Part shown: piece by piece, positions 1-7,366 of the stretch | Numbering within the stretch: position 1 is the stretch's first letter | How the letters are laid out: every line of letters begins with the position of its first letter | Assembly: GCA_964464385.1 (NCBI GenBank) | Contig: CAYXFZ010000065.1 | Location: 1-14,800, forward strand | Direction of reading: 5' to 3' | DNA from: CAYXFZ01 sp964464385 | GTDB lineage: Bacteria > Planctomycetota > UBA1135 | DNA: 14,800 bases | Notes under the pieces: generated by a model | Database searches by the model: none | Seen by the model: the letters and a program-made list of their open reading frames with translations, nothing else | Told to the model about the DNA's origin: nothing | Program-made: the position numbers and the translations under genes

Positions 1-1231
1 AGGCCAGTAGGGCACGGGAGGAATCCAGGCCAAAGCGAACGGCGGTCCGAGCCTGATCCACAATGCTGGCGGCCGGGGTCACGGAGATGTGGGCTTCGGC
101 GCTACCAAAAGCAAAGGCCACGCCTTCCTTGGCAAGGAGAGCAGCGGCGGCAGGGGTGGCGTGGTTGGACTCGCGGGTACGGCCGGCCAACAATCCCCGT
201 GCTTGATCCGGGGAAATCGCGGCCAGCACAACATCCAAGGCCACGCCAGAGAGCGGCGTTACACCAGGAACAGTTTCGTCCTCATGATCGGCGTGCGGAA
301 TCGGGGGTTCGACCAACATCCGGAGTTCCGCCACCTGCGGGCGATCGTGCATGGAACGCCATGCGGCATCCGTCGCTGGACCCAGCACCACCGACACACC
401 CGCATCGACCAGCATGGCGCTGCGCAAGTGGGCCTCGGTGCCCTCTTCAATCATGAGGTTTTGCCATCCGAATTCGCGTTGCAGACGGAGCGCAGTTTCC
501 ACATCATGCGCGCGGCGAGCCTGCACGCGAACGGAAATAGTGCCCTCGATGGCGGCCACCAAAATGTCCATGGCCGGATCCGAGAGAGTTTCGCCGGCCT
601 GCCGTGCCTTGCGATATTGCAAGGCTTTATGAAATTCGCGACGGATGACCCAGGTCACGCCCATGCGAGTCGTAGGCCGTCGCGTGAAGACATCATCCGG
701 CTGGCCATAAGGCATGTGGTTGCGCCAGGACGGGTCGGAACCCAGGGTCAACTTGAGAGCCGCCGCACTTTCCACAACACGGGCGGCACTGTTGGCTGAG
801 GCAAACAAGTTGGACGGCGTCCCGCCCCAGTTCTTGACGACTGTGCCGCGGCCGGCAATCACCGCCAGGGAATCTGGCGCCAAGTAGGAACTTGTCACGC
901 CTTCGCGAAGCGCGCGAGCGAAGGCCGGATCGTCCAGAGAGACCGTTCCGGACAACAAAGCCGTCGGCACAGACTCACGGGATTCTTCGGCGGCGCCAGA
1001 ACCAACACCGGCATAGGAATAAGCGTCTACAAACCCAGGAACAAGCACCGCCCCCGGAATGTACATGGCCTCGCTCGGAGCCTCCCCTATTCGAATCGAA
1101 TCAATGCGGCCATCCTCCACAGTCAGGATGACGTTTTGCTTAGTGCCACCCCTCCCATCCAACATGGTGTCGGCAGCAAGAACGAGCGGGGATTCCTGAC
1201 AAAGGGAAAGGTAAAGGAGGAAGGCAAACAT
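1..1231 (-). CDS. Secreted amidohydrolase-fold protein, third of three, metal ligands lost (partial, runs off left edge)
   Basis: Read on the minus strand from ATG at 1231, this frame stays open to the window edge (410 residues seen, C-terminus missing). It starts with a hydrophobic signal-like segment (residues 1-20, MFAFLLYLSLCQES...). The rest follows the imidazolonepropionase-like amidohydrolase layout: GAVLVPGFVDAYSYAG at 60-75, a loop IAGRGTVVKNWGG at 125-137, RMGVTWVIRREFHKALQYRKA at 189-209, RVQARRAHDVETAL at 235-248, and IEEGTEAH at 261-268. In active relatives the first motif reads DAHxH and the later ones carry HAHR and EHGTE. Here they read DAYSY, QARR and EEGTE, so most metal-binding histidines are absent. 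The start overlaps the previous gene's stop (TGATG), implying translational coupling. Probably a non-catalytic or altered-function exported protein; the fold assignment is firm, the function unknown. Confidence 0.85.
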   Translation of the reverse strand, partial: MFAFLLYLSLCQESPLVLAADTMLDGRGGTKQNVILTVEDGRIDSIRIGEAPSEAMYIPGAVLVPGFVDAYSYAGVGSGAAEESRESVPTALLSGTVSLDDPAFARALREGVTSSYLAPDSLAVIAGRGTVVKNWGGTPSNLFASANSAARVVESAAALKLTLGSDPSWRNHMPYGQPDDVFTRRPTTRMGVTWVIRREFHKALQYRKARQAGETLSDPAMDILVAAIEGTISVRVQARRAHDVETALRLQREFGWQNLMIEEGTEAHLRSAMLVDAGVSVVLGPATDAAWRSMHDRPQVAELRMLVEPPIPHADHEDETVPGVTPLSGVALDVVLAAISPDQARGLLAGRTRESNHATPAAAALLAKEGVAFAFGSAEAHISVTPAASIVDQARTAVRFGLDSSRALLA

Positions 1232-2331
1232 CAGGAATCTTGGTGGGAGTCAGCGGTAAAGACGGTGCGACCGCCGATCATGACCGCCAAAAGTTTGGCG
1301 GAGGAATCCAAAGGGTGGGAGCTCCAAAGCACCATGTCAGCGCGAGCTTCTGCGGCAAGGACGCCGAGCTTGCCAGACAAACCACAAACCGCGGCGGCAT
1401 TCGTCGTGATGGTGGCCCAGGCCGCGTTCGGGTCCCCCGTCAGACGGGAATACAACTGCGCAGATTCGCGCAGGCTGCGGGCATTGGAAGTTTCATGGGA
1501 ACCAAAGGCCAAGGCAAAACCGGCCTGGTGCAATCGGCCGAAGGTGGCCAAGGTGCGAGGCGAGAGGGAACCGGCACTCGGCGCTGAAAAGGCCACGAGT
1601 TCGTCACTCAAAACACCACCCCAGGAACCCACATCTCCAAGGGCAATCCAAGCGCGGGCCTCGGAAAGATGGGCGCGAAGAGCGCGTACCGCCCCAACCG
1701 TATCCACCCAGGCCAAGGGCGGGTAGGGAATCAAAACTTCTGCCAAGGCCGGACGCACCGTTTCATTCCAAGCGCGGAGATCGCCGGCCAAGGTACCAGG
1801 ACCTCCTTCGCGACTCGGGGCGGGGCCCTCCAGGGCAGAAACGGTCAAACGAGCACGATCCATGAACAAAGTTGGTCCATTGTCGCGACCGCCGGCCGAG
1901 GACACGACCGCGCTCAAACCGGCGACCAAATTGTGGGGATCGCCGGCACCCCGGGCGGAGGGCACGAGGTGCACGGAAGTGATGCCCTGCTCCAAGCGAT
2001 GCTGCCAGATCTTGGCGGCCTCGTTGAGCGCATCGGCAGCGCGAAAGTTGGGGGAGATGAAAGAAGAGGCCTCATCCAGCCCGCGGGCCCCGCGCGAAGA
2101 AAAAGCATCCACAAAACCGGGGGCCAAAACGCCGACAAGGCGATGCTCGGGCGTGCCTGGGGGAGCAGGCACGGTTTCCCCTACCGCAACAATGCGGTCG
2201 CCTTGCACCAACAGTCCGTGGCCGACAAGCAGACTGCCATCAGCGGCAAGCAAGGCATCGGGCCGCAAAATGAAGGATTCCTCGCCGCCGGCAACCTGAG
2301 GAAGAAGAAGGATGAGGAGGGAGAGGATCAT
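1231..2331 (-). CDS. Secreted amidohydrolase-fold protein, second of three, HxH motif lost
   Basis: A 366-residue protein with an N-terminal hydrophobic segment (residues 1-15, MILSLLILLLPQVAGG), probably a Sec signal peptide. Family landmarks are a beta-sandwich start (LLVQGDRIVAVGE, 40-52), LAPGFVDAFSSRGA at 69-82, GITSVHLVPS followed by an NLVAGLSAVV loop, and a C-terminal ITTNAAAVCGL...LGVLAAEARADMVLWSSHPLD that is typical of amidohydrolase ends. The metal motif DAHxH is DAFSS here (F77, S79), so the first two zinc ligands are missing. It is somewhat short for the family (usually 400-450), lacking much of the middle of the barrel. The start ATG overlaps the preceding stop as ATGA, and the stop overlaps the next start as TGATG. 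The three genes are therefore likely made together and may form a complex of related chains (inference). Confidence 0.85.
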   Translation of the reverse strand: MILSLLILLLPQVAGGEESFILRPDALLAADGSLLVGHGLLVQGDRIVAVGETVPAPPGTPEHRLVGVLAPGFVDAFSSRGARGLDEASSFISPNFRAADALNEAAKIWQHRLEQGITSVHLVPSARGAGDPHNLVAGLSAVVSSAGGRDNGPTLFMDRARLTVSALEGPAPSREGGPGTLAGDLRAWNETVRPALAEVLIPYPPLAWVDTVGAVRALRAHLSEARAWIALGDVGSWGGVLSDELVAFSAPSAGSLSPRTLATFGRLHQAGFALAFGSHETSNARSLRESAQLYSRLTGDPNAAWATITTNAAAVCGLSGKLGVLAAEARADMVLWSSHPLDSSAKLLAVMIGGRTVFTADSHQDS

Positions 2332-3644
2332 CGGTCGAATCCATCCGCAGAATGGTGCACGCGCAAGGGGGCGGAAACATCAAAGGGGCTGGCCCCCGAA
2401 AAATGCAGAAAATCTGCCGAGGCACCCACCGCCAATTGGCCGTGGCTTGCCTTGAGGCCCAAGATGGCCGCAGGAACCGAGGTCAAGGCCGCCCAAACGG
2501 CCTCTTGCTCCAAGCCTTGGGCGATCAAATCCCCGGCACGCAGTAGCAACAGTTGGGCGGAGTCATCCGAGCCGCCGCTGGAAAGGGCCACTTGCACCTC
2601 GGCCTCATGCAACCGTGCAAAGCGCTCGGCCAGGGAACGATCCGGGCGGGAGGAAATTCCCTGGACGGCCAGGATCACGGCAATGTCAGCCTCCGCCAAA
2701 GCATCCGCCCGCAGATCAGCTTCCCGGCCGCCCACGAGGACGACATCCAGGCCATATTCGTCAACCCATTCCAAAATGCGATCCACATCGGCGACCGATT
2801 CGGCGTGAAAGCGCACTTGTCGCGTACCAGCCAAGGCCTCTTGGAACCAAGTCTCGGTAGGATTCAGGCGCGGCAGAGTCGGTGGTTTGGGAGCTTTAGG
2901 GAGTTTGGCCTTTTTCTTGTCGCCCTCTTCCTCAGTGTTGCCCTCCTCCTTTTCTTTCTCCGCTTTTTCCTTGGCCTCGCGAGCCTTGTCCAACTTCTCT
3001 TGATACTCCTTCAGCTTTTCTTCGAAATCCTCTACCTTCTCGGGATATTCCTCGATCTTGGTGCGCAGAGCATCCGCGCCCTGCAAGAGTTTGCCAATGC
3101 TGGCACTGGCACCCTGCATGCTCGCCCCTGAAGTCGTGGCACTGCCCAGGTGCAACTCCAGACTGGGCCTGCCAGAAGCAACGGGCAAATCCACTTCCGC
3201 AAAGGTGACTGCTGTGCCCAAGCCACCGAGATTGGCCCCGGCACCCACCGGCAAATAAGCGGCGGCAATACCACCACGGCGGGCCCAGGCCACGCGACTG
3301 CTCAGATTCTGATCAGCGCCAGCGACCGAGGTCGGCAATCCCTGCGCCACCTCGGTGTTGGAGGATCGGGGGCCCGACGCCAAGAAATCTGTGGGCAAAA
3401 GCCCGCTCCAAGCATCCACCAGCGCAGGGGCGATACCACCCTCCAGCCGAATGGGTTTCCCTGCCATGCGCGGGGCGCGGGAGGAGATGGACCGAATCTT
3501 GCCTTCCGCGACCAGAAGAAAGGCGGGAGCGAGGCGCTCGCCCTCCGGAGTCCAAGCAACATCCACCCGATAAAGAATCGGTTGTTGCGCGGGAAGAATG
3601 GACGCAAGACCTGCGACCAACAGGGGGATGAGGAACAATCGCAC
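2328..3644 (-). CDS. Secreted amidohydrolase-fold protein with Lys/Glu coiled-coil insert, first of three
   Basis: A 438-residue protein starting at GTG, with a clear signal peptide (MRLFLIPLLVAGLASILPAQ). The amidohydrolase-like core is seen in LLVAEGKIRSISS (43-55), IAPALVDAWSG (71-81), RFHAESVADVDRIL (278-291) and the C-terminal SVPAAILGL...GQLAVGASADFLHFSG. The usual DAHxH metal motif is replaced by DAWSG (W79, G81). Residues about 190-260 are an extremely charged Lys/Glu stretch predicted to be coiled coil, followed by a Lys/Pro-rich linker; such inserts occur in a planctomycete-type branch of the family (recalled, not searched). The gene heads a minus-strand unit: its stop overlaps the next start as ATGA. 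No good Shine-Dalgarno precedes the GTG, and a TAGGCT box lies 7 nt upstream, consistent with a leaderless mRNA. No in-frame ATG lies upstream, which supports the GTG start. Confidence 0.85.
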   Translation of the reverse strand: MRLFLIPLLVAGLASILPAQQPILYRVDVAWTPEGERLAPAFLLVAEGKIRSISSRAPRMAGKPIRLEGGIAPALVDAWSGLLPTDFLASGPRSSNTEVAQGLPTSVAGADQNLSSRVAWARRGGIAAAYLPVGAGANLGGLGTAVTFAEVDLPVASGRPSLELHLGSATTSGASMQGASASIGKLLQGADALRTKIEEYPEKVEDFEEKLKEYQEKLDKAREAKEKAEKEKEEGNTEEEGDKKKAKLPKAPKPPTLPRLNPTETWFQEALAGTRQVRFHAESVADVDRILEWVDEYGLDVVLVGGREADLRADALAEADIAVILAVQGISSRPDRSLAERFARLHEAEVQVALSSGGSDDSAQLLLLRAGDLIAQGLEQEAVWAALTSVPAAILGLKASHGQLAVGASADFLHFSGASPFDVSAPLRVHHSADGFDR

Positions 3645-3645
3645 G

Positions 3646-3670
3646 GGGCAAAGCCTACGGGCAAAGCCTA
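3646..3670. repeat. 13-bp-period tandem repeat upstream of the amidohydrolase operon
   Basis: The 12-mer GGGCAAAGCCTA occurs at 3646-3657 and again at 3659-3670, exactly 13 bp apart. It lies in the 65-bp divergent region between the first amidohydrolase gene and lpxA. Each copy carries, on the minus strand, a TAGGCT box. It could be a slippage duplication or a pair of binding sites; one helical turn is about 10.5 bp, so 13 bp is not ideal for same-face binding. Confidence 0.7.
3652..3657 (-). promoter_or_regulatory. Putative -10 box (TAGGCT) for the amidohydrolase operon
   Basis: On the minus strand TAGGCT is followed by 7 nt and then the GTG start at 3644. This spacing puts the expected transcription start at or next to the start codon. 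A second identical TAGGCT lies at 3665-3670 because of a 13-bp tandem duplication. No convincing -35 element is visible. Inferred from sequence pattern only. Confidence 0.35.
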
Positions 3671-3697
3671 ACGGCTCCGGCGAATTTTGGCGCGGGA

Positions 3698-3703
3698 TAG
3701 ACT
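3698..3703 (+). promoter_or_regulatory. Putative -10 box (TAGACT) for lpxA-acs
   Basis: TAGACT is followed by exactly 6 nt (GCCGCC) and the lpxA ATG at 3710. No Shine-Dalgarno is present in that short space, so the arrangement fits a leaderless transcript. No clear -35 hexamer is seen. Inference from pattern. Confidence 0.4.
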
Positions 3704-3709
3704 GCCGCC

Positions 3710-4513
3710 ATGAGTTCCTCGACGGCGGACCCCGTCATCCATCCCACCGCAGTCGTCATGCCGGGGGCCGAATTGGGTCCTGGCGTGGAAATTGGCCCCT
3801 ATTCCGTGGTCGAACCGGGCGTGGAAGTGGGCGCGGAGTGTCATTTAGGCCCGCACGTCCATCTTTTGGGTCGCACTACCATCGGCCCGGGAACGCGCAT
3901 TGCCAGTGGCGCCGTCCTTGGTGGCCTACCGCAAGATCGAGATTTTGATGGCAGTCGCACGCGGGTCCGCATAGGCGCCGGGTGCATTCTGCATGAACAC
4001 GTCACCGTGCATCGTGCCACCGATCCAAAGGGTGCCACCATACTTGGTGACCGAGTCATGATGATGGCCGGCAGTCATGTGGGCCACGATGCCCATGTGG
4101 AAGATGACGTCGTCTTGGTGAATGGCGCCTCGGTCGCGGGTCATGCCCATGTCGGGGCCGGGGCCATGCTGGTGGCGCACTCCGCAGTGCATCAGTTTGG
4201 TCGTATCGGCCGACTGACCTTGGTCGGCGGCTCTGCCATGGTCACTCGCGACGCGCCTCCTTTTTCTATTGTCACGGGCAGTTATCCCGTGCTGTGGCGC
4301 GGCCCCAACACCGTGGGGCTACAACGCGCCGGCTTCTCCTCGGACGAGCGCTCGGCCATTCGCAAGGCCCTGCAATCGTTGTTTTGTCACCCCGAGGGTT
4401 CCAAGGCCGCCGCCCAGGCCCCAGCCGAACACGACCTTGCCAGCGTGCGCGAAATCAGTGTCTTCGTGCTGGCCAGCGAACGCGGTATTTGCGGCCGCAA
4501 AGAAAAGTCATGA
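3710..4513 (+). CDS. lpxA: Acyl-[ACP]--UDP-N-acetylglucosamine O-acyltransferase (LpxA)
   Basis: A 267-residue left-handed beta-helix acyltransferase that adds a 3-hydroxyacyl chain to UDP-GlcNAc, the first step of lipid A synthesis, in the cytoplasm. The length matches E. coli LpxA (262). Hexapeptide repeats fill residues 10-180. Family hallmarks are GGLPQDRDF (71-79), HVTVHRAT, SHVGHD (122-127), AGHAHV, AVHQFGRIG (159-167) and SYPVLWRGPNTVGLQRAGFS (191-210). The catalytic base His125 of E. coli corresponds to H126; H123, H145 and H161 are also kept. The C-terminal helical domain (205-267) is present. The gene stands apart from the usual lpxD-fabZ-lpxA cluster and overlaps acs by ATGA. It implies an outer membrane with lipid A. 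The ATG at 3710 is preceded by a -10-like box rather than an RBS. Confidence 0.95.
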   Translation: MSSSTADPVIHPTAVVMPGAELGPGVEIGPYSVVEPGVEVGAECHLGPHVHLLGRTTIGPGTRIASGAVLGGLPQDRDFDGSRTRVRIGAGCILHEHVTVHRATDPKGATILGDRVMMMAGSHVGHDAHVEDDVVLVNGASVAGHAHVGAGAMLVAHSAVHQFGRIGRLTLVGGSAMVTRDAPPFSIVTGSYPVLWRGPNTVGLQRAGFSSDERSAIRKALQSLFCHPEGSKAAAQAPAEHDLASVREISVFVLASERGICGRKEKS

Positions 4514-6468
4514 GCGATTCCCCTACCCTCGACACTCTGCTGCACGAAAACCGCAGCTTCTCGCCGTCGGCCGACTTCACGGCCCAGGCCAACGCCCAGG
4601 ATTCCGAAATTTGGGCGCGGGCCGATGCGGACTGGGAAGGGTGGTGGGCCTCTTGGGCCGAGAAACTTCAGTGGGACCAAAAATGGGACACGGTCTTGGA
4701 TTGGCAACTCCCCCACGCCCAGTGGTTTGTCGGCGGCAAATTGAACGCCAGCGTGCAGTGCTTGGATCGCCATGTGGCGGCCGGCAACGGTGCGCGCACC
4801 GCCTTTCACTTTGAGGGCGAGTCCGGCGACACGCAAACCCTTTCCTACAAAGCCATGTTGCGCGGAGTTTGCAAGCTGGCCAACGGCCTGCGTTCTCTCG
4901 GCATTGAAAAAGGCGACCGCGTCACGCTTTACATGCCCATGGTGCCGGAGTTGGCGATGGCGGTATTGGCCTGCTCGCGCATTGGCGCCATCTTCTCGGT
5001 AGTCTTCGCGGGCTTTTCTTCGACCTCGTTGAAAGACCGCATTCAGGACCAAGAAGCCAAGTTGGTGATCACTGCCGATGGCTGTTGGCGCCGCGGTAAA
5101 GTTTTGGATTTGAAAATCGTGGTGGACGAGGCCGTTGCCGATTGTCCTTCCGTCCGTCATGTCTTGGTTTGGAATCGCGGCGAAGGCGTCTCTTCCCTCA
5201 GCCCGAAACAAGAGCGCGAAGTCTCTTGGGCGGATGTCGTGGAAGACCAAGCCGACACTTGTGAGCCCGTTTCCATGGACGCTGAGGATCCGCTCTTTAT
5301 CCTTTACACCAGTGGCACAACGGGCAAACCCAAGGGCATCTTGCATACCCATGGCGGCTACTTAACCGGCGCCTTCGCAACCACCAAACTCGTCTTTGAC
5401 CTGAAACCCGAAAGCGATGTGTTTTGGTGCACGGCCGACATTGGTTGGATCACCGGCCACAGTTACGTGGTCTTTGGCCCCATGGCCAACGGTGTCACCC
5501 AAGTCATGTACGAGGGCGCCCCCAACCACCCGGGCCCCGACCGCTTCTGGAATCTTGTAGCCAAGTACGGCGTGACGATCTTTTACACCGCGCCCACGGC
5601 AATTCGAGCCTTCATGAAGTGGGGCGACGAGCATCCAGCGGCGCACGACCTTTCCAGTCTGCGCTTGTTGGGCACGGTCGGCGAACCCATCAATCCCGAG
5701 GCCTGGATTTGGTACCACCATCACATTGGCGGCGGCAACTGCCCCATCGTGGACACCTGGTGGCAGACCGAAACCGGTTGCATCATGATCAGCCCGCTCC
5801 CGGGGTTAACAGAAACGATTCCGGGCTCGGCCACCACCCCCTTTCCGGGCATCGAGGCCAAGTTGTTGAATGAGGACGGCAGTGAAGTGCAAGGTGCCGG
5901 CGGCGGTTACTTGGCCCTGACGCGCCCTTGGCCCAGCATGTTGCGCGGCATCTGGGGCGACCCCGAGCGTTACCTCGAAACCTACTGGTCGCGCTTTTCC
6001 GGTTGTTACTTCCCTGGCGACGGCGCCAAACGAGATGCCAAGGGCAACCTTTGGATCTTGGGACGCGTCGATGATGTCATGAATGTTTCTGGCCATCGCC
6101 TCTCCACCATGGAAATTGAATCGGCCTTGGTGGATCACGAGGCCGTGGCCGAGGCCGCCGTCATTGGCGTCCCGCACGAGTTGAAGGGTCAAGCCCCCGT
6201 GGGTTTTGTGATCTTGCGTAGTAGCCACGAGCCCTCGCCGGAGTTGGCCGAAACTTTGCGCAAACATGTCGGCACGCTGATCGGCGGTCTGGCTCGCCCC
6301 GAGGCCGTACACTTCACACCCGAGTTGCCGAAAACGCGGTCTGGAAAAATCATGCGCCGCCTGCTCCGGGATGTGGCCGAGGGCAAGGCCATTGGCGACA
6401 CCACGACCCTCGCCGATCCCGGCGTGCTTGAGGGCCTCAAAACCGAATACGAGAGCAAAGAGGGGTAG
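4510..6468 (+). CDS. acs: Acetyl-CoA synthetase (AMP-forming)
   Basis: A 652-residue enzyme, the same length as E. coli Acs, making acetyl-CoA from acetate, ATP and CoA through acetyl-AMP. The ANL-superfamily signature YTSGTTGKPKG is at 266-276. WWQTETG at 417-423 contains the tryptophan that limits the pocket to short acyl groups. The C-terminal A10 motif PKTRSGKIMRR (607-617) carries K613, the catalytic lysine that acetylation often silences in this family. The ATG at 4510 overlaps the lpxA stop (ATGA), and residues 1-20 then align with the usual Acs start. The same frame is open further upstream inside lpxA but that extension is non-homologous, so the start at 4510 is preferred. Likely co-transcribed and translationally coupled with lpxA. 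Confidence 0.96.
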   Translation: MSDSPTLDTLLHENRSFSPSADFTAQANAQDSEIWARADADWEGWWASWAEKLQWDQKWDTVLDWQLPHAQWFVGGKLNASVQCLDRHVAAGNGARTAFHFEGESGDTQTLSYKAMLRGVCKLANGLRSLGIEKGDRVTLYMPMVPELAMAVLACSRIGAIFSVVFAGFSSTSLKDRIQDQEAKLVITADGCWRRGKVLDLKIVVDEAVADCPSVRHVLVWNRGEGVSSLSPKQEREVSWADVVEDQADTCEPVSMDAEDPLFILYTSGTTGKPKGILHTHGGYLTGAFATTKLVFDLKPESDVFWCTADIGWITGHSYVVFGPMANGVTQVMYEGAPNHPGPDRFWNLVAKYGVTIFYTAPTAIRAFMKWGDEHPAAHDLSSLRLLGTVGEPINPEAWIWYHHHIGGGNCPIVDTWWQTETGCIMISPLPGLTETIPGSATTPFPGIEAKLLNEDGSEVQGAGGGYLALTRPWPSMLRGIWGDPERYLETYWSRFSGCYFPGDGAKRDAKGNLWILGRVDDVMNVSGHRLSTMEIESALVDHEAVAEAAVIGVPHELKGQAPVGFVILRSSHEPSPELAETLRKHVGTLIGGLARPEAVHFTPELPKTRSGKIMRRLLRDVAEGKAIGDTTTLADPGVLEGLKTEYESKEG

Positions 6469-6701
6469 TTAGAAAATTCGGGCCGAGACGGTGCCGACGA
6501 CAACGCCTCGGGTTCCCAACAAAAAGGAATGCTTCCGCTCTAGTTTTTTCTCCGCAACCTCAAGCCGATTTTGAATTTTGGAAACTCCTTCCTGGAGAAC
6601 TTGGAGTCAGTTCTGAATGGCTTCTATGCTTGCTTTTTTTTAGACCCAGATACAATGGCAAACTGCTCCGACATCACAATTATCTGCACAGAAGGATGCT
6701 C
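6469..6701. other. Intergenic stretch after acs, less GC-rich
   Basis: This 233-bp stretch has T-runs (for example near 6636-6643) and looks less GC-rich than its surroundings. A short inverted pair CCGAG/CTCGG lies just after acs but has no T-tract, so I do not call a terminator. No tRNA, repeat array or convincing gene was recognised. Confidence 0.5.
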
Positions 6702-7066
6702 ATGAAAATCCTCGCTCTATTTCTTTCGCTCTCCTGCTTGTCTGCTGGCGTAATCTTATTGCCGTCCTCGGAAGAATTTTCTGCAACAGGAACAATCGTC
6801 GCCGAGGGAAGTTTCGCTGCCGATACCGGAAAAGACTTTGCCCACGTTGCTCTCATCGAGATGGTTGTGGCGTTTCGTCTTTGGTTCTTTCGGGCTCCTC
6901 CGTCAATGAATATGGCCTAGCAGTACACACCTTCAACTTGGTCGCTCCAAAGAATTCAATGGTGGGTCTTCCTTGGGGATCCGGCCGCGTGCAAATCACT
7001 CCTCTTTCTGGAGATTGGGCCAGCGCCACCGGGGATGACGGCCTGCAAGTCCTGCTTGTAGACTGA
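6702..7066 (+). pseudogene. Small secreted protein gene broken by an apparent frameshift
   Basis: A strong ribosome binding site (GAAGG, 6691-6695) lies 6 nt before ATG 6702. The reading frame opens with a signal peptide (MKILALFLSLSCLSAG) and continues as a plausible exported protein (TGTIVAEGSFAADTGKDFAH) to about residue 53. It then degenerates and stops at 6920. The adjacent frame, from about 6860 to TGA at 7066, reads as a plausible continuation (SLVLSGSSVNEYGLAVHTF and onward, ending LQVLLVD). Adding one base near 6860 would join both into a protein of about 121 residues. No slippery heptamer for programmed -1 frameshifting was seen at the junction, so a decayed gene or a sequencing error is more likely. 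The family is not recognised. If intact after all, the product would be a 72-residue peptide. Confidence 0.5.
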
Positions 7067-7115
7067 GACCGCCCCCTTGTAGGCGAAGGAATCACCCTTC
7101 CTTCCCCAAACTTGC

Positions 7116-7121
7116 TAGGAT
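7116..7121 (+). promoter_or_regulatory. Putative -10 box (TAGGAT) for the riboswitch transcript
   Basis: TAGGAT lies just upstream of the riboswitch. A start site about 7 nt downstream (near 7128) would give a leader of roughly 240 nt. No clear -35 hexamer is present. Inference from position and pattern. Confidence 0.35.
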
Positions 7122-7124
7122 GCG

Positions 7125-7312
7125 CGTGCCTGCGCTTCCCCCTCAGGGGGCGCTGTTCCTTGGAAGTTCCATTCTTTCTAGCGTCGGGAAGCGAGGTGTG
7201 AATCCTCCGCGGGACCGCCGCCGTAAGCGTGACGAAAGCCGTTTGGATGCCACTGGGTTCACCCTGGGAAGGCACGGCCAGTAGATCGAAGCGCAAGCCG
7301 GAAGACCGTGCC
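7125..7312 (+). ncRNA. Cobalamin (vitamin B12) riboswitch
   Basis: The conserved core blocks of the cobalamin riboswitch occur in order on the plus strand. They are GGGAA (7186-7190), GAGGTGTGAATCCTC (7193-7207), the CGCGGGACCGCC...GTAAGCG block (7208-7229), GAAAGCC (7234-7240), GCCACTGGG with hairpin GGGTTCACCC (7249-7264), GGGAAGGC (7266-7273) and the B12 box AAGCCGGAAGACC (7295-7307). A strong 5' hairpin with arms CCCCC/GGGGG (7138-7150, extended by GCGC/CGC) fits the variable 5' stem of these RNAs. The P1 closing helix is not obvious, so the 5' end is approximate. It sits 54 nt before the start of the secreted beta-propeller gene and in the same sense, so it most likely shuts that gene down when B12 is plentiful. 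Confidence 0.9.
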
Positions 7313-7337
7313 AGAAAGAGGCTCCATTTACCCCCGC

Positions 7338-7361
7338 CCCAGGCGGCTACCCTGGGAGGAG
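7338..7361 (+). promoter_or_regulatory. RBS and RBS-occluding hairpin (riboswitch expression platform)
   Basis: CCCAGG (7338-7343) can pair with CCTGGG (7351-7356) around a 7-nt loop. The 3' arm overlaps the Shine-Dalgarno GGGAGGAG (7354-7361), which lies 5 nt before ATG 7367. No U-tract follows, so control at translation initiation is more likely than termination. The strong RBS also fixes the start of the downstream gene. Confidence 0.55.
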
Positions 7362-7366
7362 AACTC

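Noticed and set aside
1669..2808. Plus-strand open frame of 379 codons across two amidohydrolase genes
   Set aside because: Shadow frame of low-complexity Ser/Arg/Ala; the minus-strand genes have signal peptides and clear homology.
4294..4509. N-terminal extension of acs inside lpxA
   Set aside because: The extra 72 residues are lpxA read in another frame; ATG 4510 gives the normal Acs N-terminus and length (652).
6482..6520. Hairpin after acs as an intrinsic terminator
   Set aside because: Only a 5-bp CCGAG/CTCGG stem with a long loop and no T-tract.
7132..7153. GC hairpin as a terminator of the upstream pseudogene
   Set aside because: No T-tract follows; its position fits the variable 5' stem of the cobalamin riboswitch.
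7229..7366. N-terminal extension of the propeller gene
   Set aside because: It would run through the riboswitch; the strong RBS and signal peptide fix the start at 7367.
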